This document shows positions 9,164 through 16,320 of a DNA stretch of 64,000 nt, piece after piece. Under the pieces are notes generated by a model, which did no database searches, was not told the origin of the DNA, and worked only from the letters and a program-made list of their open reading frames with translations. The position numbers and the translations under genes are program-made. Numbering within the stretch: the first letter of the stretch is position 1; every line of letters starts with the position of its first letter. Source of the DNA: Armatimonadota bacterium (GTDB lineage Bacteria; Armatimonadota; Fimbriimonadia; Fimbriimonadales; ATM1); the NCBI GenBank assembly GCA_003577165.1, contig QEUM01000008.1, forward strand, positions 45,481 to 109,480. Reading direction: 5' to 3'.

Positions 9164-10049
9164 CGCGGGCATCGTGGGGGCCAAGGCGACCGGGCTCGGA
9201 GTGTGGAGAACCGTGCGCGAGAGAACGTTCGTGATTGCGTGTATGTTCGCCACGCTCTTTGCGCTATTTGCTCTCGTCGTCCTGTTTTACGGCATCGTCC
9301 GAGACGGGTGGGGGGCGCTGAGTTGGGATTTCATCACGAATTTCCCTTCGAGGCGCGCTGCGAAGGCCGGCATCTACTCCGCGCTCGTCGGGACTCTCTG
9401 GCTGATGGGACTCACGACGGTGGTGACCGTGCCGCTCGGAGTCGGAGCGGCCGTGTACCTCGAGGAATTCGCGCCGAAAAATCGTCTGACCGCGTTCATC
9501 CAGTTGAACATCAGCAATCTGGCCGGAGTCCCGAGCATCGTGTACGGCCTTTTGGGCCTGACGATTTTCGTTCGCGGACTGCAGTTGGAGCGAAGTCTGG
9601 CCGCGGGCGCCCTCACTCTCAGCCTTCTCATTCTGCCCGTCGTCATCACGGCCGCGCAGGAAGCTCTGCGCGCCGTCCCACGCGCCTACCGCGAAGCCTC
9701 GCTCGCGATTGGCGCAACCACTTGGGAGACGGTTCGGGATCACGTGCTGCCTCAAGCCGTGCCGTCTATCATCACCGGAATCATCCTCGGCTTGTCGCGC
9801 GCGATCGGCGAGACCGCCCCGCTCATCACCATCGGCGCGTTTGCGTTTGTAACGTTCCTTCCGTCAGGTCCGATGGACAAGTTCACTGCTTTGCCGATTC
9901 AGATTTTCGACTGGGCGTCCCGGCCACAGGCGGCATTTCACGAACTCGCCGCAGGTGGAATCCTCGTCTTGATGGCGGTGCTGCTCCTCTTCAACTCGTT
10001 GGCGATCGGGCTGCGGTTGTACGCGGAGCGCAAGATAATTCGGCTCTGA
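9156..10049 (+). CDS. pstA: phosphate ABC transporter permease PstA
   Basis: Second permease of the phosphate transporter, 297 residues. Clear family segments: SALVGTLWLMGLTTVVTVPLG, the EEFAPKNRLTAFIQLNISNL region, AGVPSIVYGLLGL, the coupling loop AQEALRAVPRAYREASLAIG, and SRAIGETAPLITIGA. The ATG overlaps the pstC stop region by eight bases. pstB, which usually follows directly, is replaced by a spermidine synthase gene 28 bases on, so the ATPase must be encoded elsewhere or supplied by another system. Expression is expected to respond to phosphate, but no operator was recognised. Confidence 0.93.
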   Translation: MVSAGIVGAKATGLGVWRTVRERTFVIACMFATLFALFALVVLFYGIVRDGWGALSWDFITNFPSRRAAKAGIYSALVGTLWLMGLTTVVTVPLGVGAAVYLEEFAPKNRLTAFIQLNISNLAGVPSIVYGLLGLTIFVRGLQLERSLAAGALTLSLLILPVVITAAQEALRAVPRAYREASLAIGATTWETVRDHVLPQAVPSIITGIILGLSRAIGETAPLITIGAFAFVTFLPSGPMDKFTALPIQIFDWASRPQAAFHELAAGGILVLMAVLLLFNSLAIGLRLYAERKIIRL

Positions 10050-10077
10050 GCTGCCTAAGAGGGTACAAAGGGCGCCT

Positions 10078-10938
10078 ATGGACGGCGTCGGGGCATATCG
10101 AATGTATCCGATTCGGTCGGATGTTCTGACGATGACGGTAAAAGTGGACCGGTGCGTCGAATCCGTGCAATCGCCCTACCAACACATCGAAGTCCTCGAC
10201 ACGAAGGCGTATGGCCGGATGCTATTCCTGGACGGCCACGTGCAACTGGCGCAATCCGACGAGGGAATGTATCACGAAGCGCTCGTTCACGTTTGCGGCC
10301 TCAACGTTTCGAGTCTCAGGAGGGCGCTCGTCATCGGCGGCGGCGACGGAGGCGTAATCCGAGAGTTAGTCAAGTATCCGACCATCGAGCGGATCGACAT
10401 CGTCGAGATCGACGAAGAGGTGATTCGGGTTTGCCTGCAGCACATGCCTTTTGTCTCGAACGGCGCGTTCGATGACAGTCGTGTGCAACTCACGATCGGC
10501 GACGCTTTCCCTTTCGTCAAAGAGTGTCAGGATCGCTATGAGTTGATCGTCGTCGACGCGACAGACGTGTATGAGGAAGAGGACGGCTCGCTGAGCGAGA
10601 TGCTGTTCACTGAAGGTTTCTACCGGGACTTGGTGAGGCTCCTGTCCCCGGATGGATATGTCGTCACGCAGGCCGACAACCCGATCTACTGCCCCTATTC
10701 GCTCGAAGCGATTCGGACGGAGTTTGCCAAGGCCTTTCCGAAGGTGGGGGACTATGTCGCGCTGGTGCCTTCATTCGGCGGTATGTCGGCATATTGCTGG
10801 GCGAGCCAGGGCGCTGGGCTGAAGGACGTGGACGCGCTCGATTTCGGACGGGTGCGGCTCGATTTCTTTTCGCGCTCTTGGTACGATTTCGCGAGGTCGT
10901 CGGTCGTTGACTCCTTGACGAAGCGCGCGCCGAAGTAG
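10078..10938 (+). CDS. speE: spermidine synthase (polyamine aminopropyltransferase)
   Basis: Transfers the aminopropyl group of decarboxylated S-adenosylmethionine to putrescine. The 286-residue product shows the expected order: YQHIEVLDTKAYGRMLFLDG, QSDEGMYHEAL (the family has D-E-x-x-YHE), ALVIGGGDGGVIREL as the SAM-analogue binding loop, IVEIDEEVI, and LIVVDATDVYEEE carrying the catalytic Asp. A TACAAA lies eight bases before the ATG and no Shine-Dalgarno is convincing, so a leaderless transcript separate from pst is possible. Neither speD nor a putrescine-forming enzyme lies nearby. Confidence 0.92.
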   Translation: MDGVGAYRMYPIRSDVLTMTVKVDRCVESVQSPYQHIEVLDTKAYGRMLFLDGHVQLAQSDEGMYHEALVHVCGLNVSSLRRALVIGGGDGGVIRELVKYPTIERIDIVEIDEEVIRVCLQHMPFVSNGAFDDSRVQLTIGDAFPFVKECQDRYELIVVDATDVYEEEDGSLSEMLFTEGFYRDLVRLLSPDGYVVTQADNPIYCPYSLEAIRTEFAKAFPKVGDYVALVPSFGGMSAYCWASQGAGLKDVDALDFGRVRLDFFSRSWYDFARSSVVDSLTKRAPK

Positions 10939-10964
10939 CGGTCCGAGTTTTCGGCGGATCGTGC

Positions 10965-11363
10965 TTATGAAGAGTTGTCTTCGATGACGGCCTCGGCCTC
11001 GATCTCGACCAGCCACTCCGGTTCGAGAAGTTGGGCGACGACCATTGTCGCGGCAGGCCGAATCTCTCCGAAGCGCTCGCCGTGCGCCCGGCAGACGGGC
11101 CCAAAGTTCGCTCTCTCGGAAATGAAGATGCGCGTTCTCACAACGTCTTGCAGCGTGCCGCCCGCTCGGCGGATGGCGTCCTCGATGATGTCAATCACGC
11201 GATGCGCTTGACCGTAGGCGTCGCCCGGGCAGGCGGTGCGACCGTCCTCGTCGATCGGCGCAGTGCCGCTCACGAAAATGTGATTTCCGACCCGCACTGC
11301 TCGGCAGAATCCGATCTTGCCTTCGTAGGGCGAAACGCCGGAGATTCGCTGTCTGTCACTCAT
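10965..11363 (-). CDS. RidA/YjgF/UK114 family protein
   Basis: Small protein of 132 residues of the RidA family, many members of which hydrolyse reactive enamine or imine intermediates released by PLP enzymes. Visible family segments are GKIGFCRAVRVGNHIFVSGTAP, the central EDAIRRAGGTLQDVVRTRIFI with the conserved Arg that binds the carboxylate, and RPAATMVVAQLLEPEWLVEIEAEAV at the C-terminus. Its start overlaps the end of the upstream GH172 gene by eight bases, so the two are co-transcribed. The link to sugar metabolism is contextual only. Confidence 0.9.
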   Translation of the reverse strand: MSDRQRISGVSPYEGKIGFCRAVRVGNHIFVSGTAPIDEDGRTACPGDAYGQAHRVIDIIEDAIRRAGGTLQDVVRTRIFISERANFGPVCRAHGERFGEIRPAATMVVAQLLEPEWLVEIEAEAVIEDNSS

Positions 11364-13368
11364 CCGTGATTAGGAGGTAGTCGATGCCGAACATCATGCC
11401 CGGCGCAGCTGCGTCTCTCTTGCCCACGATTTCGGCCTCGAGTGTGTTCTTTTCCCGAACTTCCACCGAGCCGAAGTCAATCGTCTTGAGTTCGAGCGTA
11501 GGGTTGTAAAAGTCGATCGGCGGGCCGAGTTTCTCGCCATTCCAATAGAGTTGAATGATGCCGTAATCGCTCGCGACGCAGAAGCGTCCAATGAGCCTCT
11601 GGCGGCCGGCGCCCGCAGAAGGAACTTCCCAAGCCGTCCTGTCACCTGGCTTGCCGTGCCGCCACCAGACCTGCGCGAAGTTGGACCAACGATCATCGAG
11701 TCCCTGCGGGCCGATCTCACCCGAACCACGCTTGAGAACCGCCAACTCCTCGCCTTCGATGGCGTTGGGATGCTTCTTGGCGGGGGGGATCTCGAAGACG
11801 CCGAGATCCGACTCGCGGACCGGCATCAGGTTATCCGTAGATTCTCCGTCGGCGTACCAGTAGGCAATGGTCGCGAAATCTGCGCGCGTCTCCGCCCAGT
11901 GCCAGATCTCCATGTCGAAACGGAACGAAGTGGTCCATGGCATATCGTCGATGATGTGCCAGCGGTTCACCGCAGTGTAGCCACGATTTCCGGGGCCGTC
12001 GCATCGAGGCTGGTTATGGTAAGGGTGCATGAACGGATCCGGACAGCACCAGGCATATCCAAAGTAGTCCTCCGTTCCCGTTCCAAACGTCGAGGGAAAG
12101 GCCTCGCCGTCAATGTAGACCTTCTCGTCGCCTTCTCCCCACCATTGCGTCACAGGGTTGGCGACGAATTGCGCTGAGCCCACATACCTTCCGCGCCCTT
12201 TGGCCTCGAGGTAATTCCAGTCGCGCATCGGACGGGTCGAGATGGTGTCGCGCTTCCACTTCGCGCGGAAGTAGAGGGTCTCATCCGTGAACGGACGCGG
12301 AGTCCAGAGGACTTCCATCGAGACCTGGATCGGATACTTCGAGTGGTTGGTTAGGAAGAACCTGCCGGATTGCTTCTGCGGCATGACCCAGCGCGACTGC
12401 ATGATCCCGGTGGATTCGTAGATCGTAACTGGGAAGGAAGAATAGGGCACGAATCCGGGAGCGGCACCGAAGAAGTCTCCGACGGGTGAGCTAATCGCCG
12501 ACATCGAGTCGAAGTCCGCATTAAAGACGACGCTGCGAAGCACCTGATCGTCTGGCGCTTGTTCTCCGAGTCCGTTCGGCGAGTTTTCGTCCGGCAGGAA
12601 CCCCTTGCACCAGATGCTAAGTTGCCGCACGGCCCCCTCCCCAACGGGAGTGCGCAGCGTGAAGACCTGGCCGGGTTGAAGGATAGCGGCGTCCGCGACG
12701 ACCCGGTCTTTTACAAACCGCTCGACCCTGGGAGACGTCAGTTTGTTCGCGATCGAGTTCGCGAGGATGGCTGCGTCCTTAACGTCTGCACGCTTGAAAC
12801 TGTCTACTGCGGTCCCAGATTCGTAGATCCTGTAATTCACGTGGTAGTAGAGCGACGCAGGATTCGCGTTCACATCATCTACAGTGATCTTGATACTCTT
12901 GGAGTAGGGGATCGGATAGTACAGGTTCGCGCCCATGCTTCGCCGTCCGCTGAAGGGGGGGGCGAAGTCCGGATGCTTGCCGGAAGTGATGTCCTCGAAT
13001 GAGGTTACGATCTCGGGCATCTCCGCGCCGTCGACGTAAATCCGCAGGTTGCCTTGCGGGTTCGCCGTCCAGATGCGAACGACCGCTCCTGGGCCCTGAA
13101 GGTCGGCCAGCACGTACTCATTCCGACCGGTCCTGCGCTCCACCCGCACGAAGTTCCCGTGGTCTCGATTTGCTAACCAGTTCTCGTTTGGGCCTTTCGC
13201 GGCCGGATCGTAACTGCTGGCTTGGCGTGTCACGTATCGCGGCGAAGGCAACGCCGAGAGCCGATCCAGGTCGGCCATCTCCTTGAGGAGGGTCCTTACA
13301 TTTACGGATTGCGCCTGGCCCGCGCTCGCGCACAGGAGAAGAACTAAGAGCCCCCAAAGGTTTCGCAT
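11356..13368 (-). CDS. exported DUF2961 (GH172-like) protein
   Basis: Secreted protein of 670 residues. I choose the ATG at 13368, which follows GAGGTAGG and begins a Sec signal peptide (MRNLWGLLVLLLCASAGQAQ). The DUF2961 domain follows from about residue 50, with GPGAVVRIWTANPQGNLRIY, WWGEGDEKVYIDGEAFP and FGTGTEDYFGYAW. Known GH172 members are fructofuranosidases or arabinofuranosidases; the Glu of GEGD and the Glu of TEDY, 21 residues apart, fit the catalytic pair as I recall it. A C-terminal beta-rich part follows. It lacks nothing obvious. Substrate is unknown. It is co-transcribed with the RidA-like gene. Confidence 0.85.
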   Translation of the reverse strand: MRNLWGLLVLLLCASAGQAQSVNVRTLLKEMADLDRLSALPSPRYVTRQASSYDPAAKGPNENWLANRDHGNFVRVERRTGRNEYVLADLQGPGAVVRIWTANPQGNLRIYVDGAEMPEIVTSFEDITSGKHPDFAPPFSGRRSMGANLYYPIPYSKSIKITVDDVNANPASLYYHVNYRIYESGTAVDSFKRADVKDAAILANSIANKLTSPRVERFVKDRVVADAAILQPGQVFTLRTPVGEGAVRQLSIWCKGFLPDENSPNGLGEQAPDDQVLRSVVFNADFDSMSAISSPVGDFFGAAPGFVPYSSFPVTIYESTGIMQSRWVMPQKQSGRFFLTNHSKYPIQVSMEVLWTPRPFTDETLYFRAKWKRDTISTRPMRDWNYLEAKGRGRYVGSAQFVANPVTQWWGEGDEKVYIDGEAFPSTFGTGTEDYFGYAWCCPDPFMHPYHNQPRCDGPGNRGYTAVNRWHIIDDMPWTTSFRFDMEIWHWAETRADFATIAYWYADGESTDNLMPVRESDLGVFEIPPAKKHPNAIEGEELAVLKRGSGEIGPQGLDDRWSNFAQVWWRHGKPGDRTAWEVPSAGAGRQRLIGRFCVASDYGIIQLYWNGEKLGPPIDFYNPTLELKTIDFGSVEVREKNTLEAEIVGKRDAAAPGMMFGIDYLLITDE

Positions 13369-13425
13369 AAGACCTACCTCGCGATTGGCCGTACTGATTT
13401 TCACCACTCCACCGCGCGTTTCCTT

Positions 13426-13434
13426 TGATATAAT
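13426..13434 (+). promoter_or_regulatory. extended -10 promoter driving the c-di-AMP riboswitch
   Basis: TGATATAAT, a perfect extended -10 (TGnTATAAT). Transcription would start near 13441, at the 5' end of the riboswitch. No good -35 is present, as expected for extended -10 promoters. It lies in the divergent region before the GH172 gene. Confidence 0.75.
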
Positions 13435-13436
13435 GA

Positions 13437-13573
13437 CTCCTTAGCCGAATCTGGGCGCCGCCCGGAACGGGGGAACCACGACCGAGTGGGGTGAATGCCG
13501 AACCCGGCAAGAGCAGCTCTTGGCTCTAACCCGTCAGCTAACCCCGTAGGCGAAACGAGAGCCTGACCGTGGG
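13437..13573 (+). ncRNA. cyclic di-AMP riboswitch (ydaO/yuaA leader)
   Basis: The RNA carries the conserved core of the ydaO/yuaA family in the right order: GGGGGAACCA at 13469-13478, GTGGGGTGAAT at 13486-13496, CCCGTCAGCTAAC at 13530-13542 and GTAGGCG at 13546-13552, with variable stems between. These are the hallmarks of the c-di-AMP-binding aptamer. Family members usually switch expression off when c-di-AMP is high and control potassium transport or cell-wall genes. Here the only downstream gene before a terminator encodes a small basic protein of unknown role. The boundaries are approximate. Confidence 0.92.
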
Positions 13574-13627
13574 CACAGAGTGGTGCCGATGGGCGTGCTC
13601 CTGGACCGACATCAAGGAGGTATCCGC

Positions 13628-13909
13628 TTGGTGACTGAATTCGAAGTCCGACGGGAGTTGGACGCGATCGAGGCAGCCGACCTGCACCCTCGCCGCAAAG
13701 CGCGGCGTCTCCTCGCCCTTGCGAGGATTGCGCGCCGCGAGGCCCGGAAGATCGCCAAAGGAGCGGCCATCCTGTCCCTCGACTGCATGGACGAACAGGC
13801 GAGCCGGCTTCGGCGGGTGGTGGCGCGGATGGAAACCTTGGGGCGCGATGTTCGCCATCGCGCGCGACGCCTACTTGCGGGCGCGTCAGCGCCGCGCCAG
13901 GAGACCTGA
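13628..13909 (+). CDS. small basic helical protein under c-di-AMP riboswitch control
   Basis: Not recognised. About 93 residues, very rich in Arg and Ala, predicted all-helical with two likely long helices (ELDAIEAADLHPRRKARRLL and EQASRLRRVVARMETLGRDV). There is no signal peptide and no membrane segment. The start is set by AAGGAGG at 13614-13620: a TTG at 13628 lies seven bases after it and a GTG at 13631 ten bases after it; either is possible. The gene is the only one between the riboswitch and a terminator-like hairpin, so the riboswitch almost certainly regulates it. A nucleic-acid-binding or ribosome-associated role fits the charge but is a guess. Confidence 0.7.
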   Translation: MVTEFEVRRELDAIEAADLHPRRKARRLLALARIARREARKIAKGAAILSLDCMDEQASRLRRVVARMETLGRDVRHRARRLLAGASAPRQET

Positions 13910-13932
13910 AGCCGCGGTAACGCGGGTGACCC

Positions 13933-13976
13933 TGCGCCGGAGGGCTCGATGACGCGCCTTCCGGCGCAATTCTTCT
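13933..13976 (+). terminator. Rho-independent-like terminator after the riboswitch-controlled gene
   Basis: Inverted repeat TGCGCCGGA at 13933-13941 with TCCGGCGCA at 13960-13968, extendable by further G-C pairs inside, followed by ATTCTTCT. The U-tract is broken but the stem is strong and correctly placed 24 bases after the stop codon. Confidence 0.6.
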
Positions 13977-14054
13977 CCGAACGACTTCGGCCGAGCCGAC
14001 AAATTTATTGGGTTGACCGCGCGATCCGCGGGCGCTTCCGCTTCGGGCGATAGA

Positions 14055-16190
14055 ATGGCTCCTCAAGTGGGAAAGCGAAGCGAGCGAAAGAGGCAACTCG
14101 TTCCACTTCCCGTCCGGCCGAGCGGCCAGAAGCCGCGCGAATCGAGGCGGTGGAGGTGGCGTCTCCTCGTTTTGATCGGCGTGCACGTCGCCATCGCGCT
14201 TCACATCTGGCATTGGTACGCGAAGGGACGAACGCTGAGTCCCGTCGAGCCAAGCGAGTCCATGCAGACTCTGGAATTCGGATACGTTAACGCGGGCTTC
14301 ATTCTGTTCTGTTTCGCGATCCTCGCGACACTGATCTTAGGAAGGTTCTTTTGTGGGTGGGCGTGTCACATCGTCGCGCTTCAAGATGTGTGCGGTTGGG
14401 TTCTTCGGAAACTCGGTTTGCGACCGAAGCCTTTTCGATCTCGCTTGCTGGTGTGGGTCCCCGTAGTTACCGCGCTCTATATGTTCGTATGGCCGCAGGT
14501 CGTTCGAATTACGGAAGGACGCCCGTTTCCGCGGCTCGCGAACCACTTGATGACTGACGACCTCTGGGCGACTTTTCCAACCGTCGGCGTCGGTCTCCTC
14601 ACGTTCTTCGTCTGTGGGTTCTTGATCGTGATGCTCTTGGGCAACAAGGGATTCTGTACGTATGGCTGCCCCTATGGAGCGTTCTTCTACCATGCCGACC
14701 GATTCGCTGTTGGAAAGATTCGTGTAACGGATGCATGCCAAGGATGCGGGCACTGCACAGCCACGTGCACCTCGAACGTGCGCGTGCATGAGGAGGTGCG
14801 CAAATACGGGATGGTCGTCGACGCAGGCTGCATGAAGTGTATGGACTGCGTCGACGTTTGTCCAAACGGAGCGCTGTATTGGGGAATCGGCAAGCCGTCC
14901 CTCGGATCCAAAGCGCGCGCGGATCGAGTCCGACCTCGACCGAAATACGATTTCACACTACAGGAGGAGTTGGTTCTCGGTCTGCTTGTGATCGCGTGCT
15001 TCTATGCGTTTTATCGCTTGTACGACGCCGTCCCGCTCCTACTTGCTGTCGGTCTTGCAGTCACGACCGCGTACGTCATCTTCGTGCTTGCGGGTCTCAT
15101 CTATCGGAGAAACGTTCGAATCCTGCGCGTGCAGGCGAAGCGCAACGGACGGCTCACGGGACCGGGAGCGTTTGCCGCCGCATTTGGGGTCGGGCTGGCG
15201 TGGCTCGTCGGCTACTTTGTCGCCCTGCAGTGGCATGTCAAAGAGGGCCTGTACATGCTGTCTCAAGTCCAGAGTCTCCGCGCATCGGCGCCTCCTGAGG
15301 AGTGGGAGCCGGCGGCACGCGAAGCCCTCGACCATTTGCGTTGGGCATCGGAGCGGACGCCCTTCATCGTCGCGGATTGGGAATTCAACATCGGCAGCCT
15401 GCTTCTTGCATTGGGCAAACCAGGGGAGGCCCTCGAACACCTCTACACTGCACAGAAATTCACCGCGGACCGCGCGGACTCGTATCTTGCGATCGGAGAT
15501 GCGGAACTGGCTTCGATGTCGGCTGAGAAGGCGGAAGCCGCCTACCGTCAAGCCGTCCGCCTCGCCCCAACTTCAGTCGGGGCGCGGATCAAGTTGAGCG
15601 GCGCGCTGGCCACTCAGAACAAGTTGGACGAGGCGATCCGGGAGTTTCGCGAAGCGATCCGGCTCGGCGCCCACGACCCGAACGATCGCTCAAACTTCGC
15701 ATTCCTGCTGCTTCGAGCCGGACAGCGGGACGAGGCGATCGACGTGATGAGGACCGTCGTGAAGGACGCGCCAAACGACGCGAGGGCGCGATTCAACTTC
15801 GGCATGATGCTGATGGACGCCGGGCGCTCGGACGAAGGGCTGGATGAGATCGAAGCGGGCCTCTCGCTCGACCCAGCGCTTCCCGGAGGTCGCGCCGCCT
15901 TCCTCCTTCGCGCGCTGGATGCGGGCCGGGCGGAGCGGGCCTTCCTCGCCGGCGAGAGATGGAGGGAGGAGCGGCCGTTCGACCACGAGATCCTCCATGC
16001 TTGGGCGACCGCGGCCAAGGTCACGGGGAGGCTCGACAGGCTCTGTCAGGAGTTGGCGCGGCGGCCGGCGGCGGACACGGCCTCCTGGTACGCCCTCGCC
16101 TTCCTGTACGTGGAGAGAGGGGAGCGGGCCGCCGCGGATTCGATTTACTCAGTTCTACTCAAACGGAACCCAAACCTAACCCGTCCGTAG
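14055..16190 (+). CDS. NapH/CcoG-type membrane 4Fe-4S ferredoxin fused to a TPR domain
   Basis: About 711 residues. The N-terminal half (to about residue 400) has several membrane segments, two C-x(3)-C motifs in GRFFCGWACH and CTYGCPYGAFF as in NapH/NosR/CcoG proteins, and two classical 4Fe-4S motifs, CQGCGHCTATC and CMKCMDCVDVCP. The C-terminal part has at least four TPR-like repeats (for example KAEAAYRQAVRLAPTSVGAR and LDEAIREFREAIRLGAHDPN). Related ferredoxins pass electrons across or along the membrane to reductases; the TPR part probably docks a partner. No reductase gene is adjacent. The start is uncertain; a TTG at 14013 would add 14 residues. Confidence 0.8.
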   Translation: MAPQVGKRSERKRQLVPLPVRPSGQKPRESRRWRWRLLVLIGVHVAIALHIWHWYAKGRTLSPVEPSESMQTLEFGYVNAGFILFCFAILATLILGRFFCGWACHIVALQDVCGWVLRKLGLRPKPFRSRLLVWVPVVTALYMFVWPQVVRITEGRPFPRLANHLMTDDLWATFPTVGVGLLTFFVCGFLIVMLLGNKGFCTYGCPYGAFFYHADRFAVGKIRVTDACQGCGHCTATCTSNVRVHEEVRKYGMVVDAGCMKCMDCVDVCPNGALYWGIGKPSLGSKARADRVRPRPKYDFTLQEELVLGLLVIACFYAFYRLYDAVPLLLAVGLAVTTAYVIFVLAGLIYRRNVRILRVQAKRNGRLTGPGAFAAAFGVGLAWLVGYFVALQWHVKEGLYMLSQVQSLRASAPPEEWEPAAREALDHLRWASERTPFIVADWEFNIGSLLLALGKPGEALEHLYTAQKFTADRADSYLAIGDAELASMSAEKAEAAYRQAVRLAPTSVGARIKLSGALATQNKLDEAIREFREAIRLGAHDPNDRSNFAFLLLRAGQRDEAIDVMRTVVKDAPNDARARFNFGMMLMDAGRSDEGLDEIEAGLSLDPALPGGRAAFLLRALDAGRAERAFLAGERWREERPFDHEILHAWATAAKVTGRLDRLCQELARRPAADTASWYALAFLYVERGERAAADSIYSVLLKRNPNLTRP

Positions 16191-16220
16191 AAGAGGAATC
16201 GAGAACCCTCACAAATGCCG

Positions 16221-16237
16221 GGGGCCAAATTGGCCCC
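16221..16237 (+). repeat. short hairpin after the ferredoxin-TPR gene
   Basis: GGGGCC at 16221-16226 and GGCCCC at 16232-16237 with a five-base AAATT loop, 31 bases after the stop codon. It lacks a U-tract, so it may be a weak terminator or an RNA-stabilising hairpin. Confidence 0.35.
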
Positions 16238-16320
16238 TACAGCGAATAATGCAGGGTTATTGCGATGCGCCGCGGGAGGCCCTGGAGGCTGTGGGCGGCG
16301 GTAGGCCAAGGAGGAGAGAA

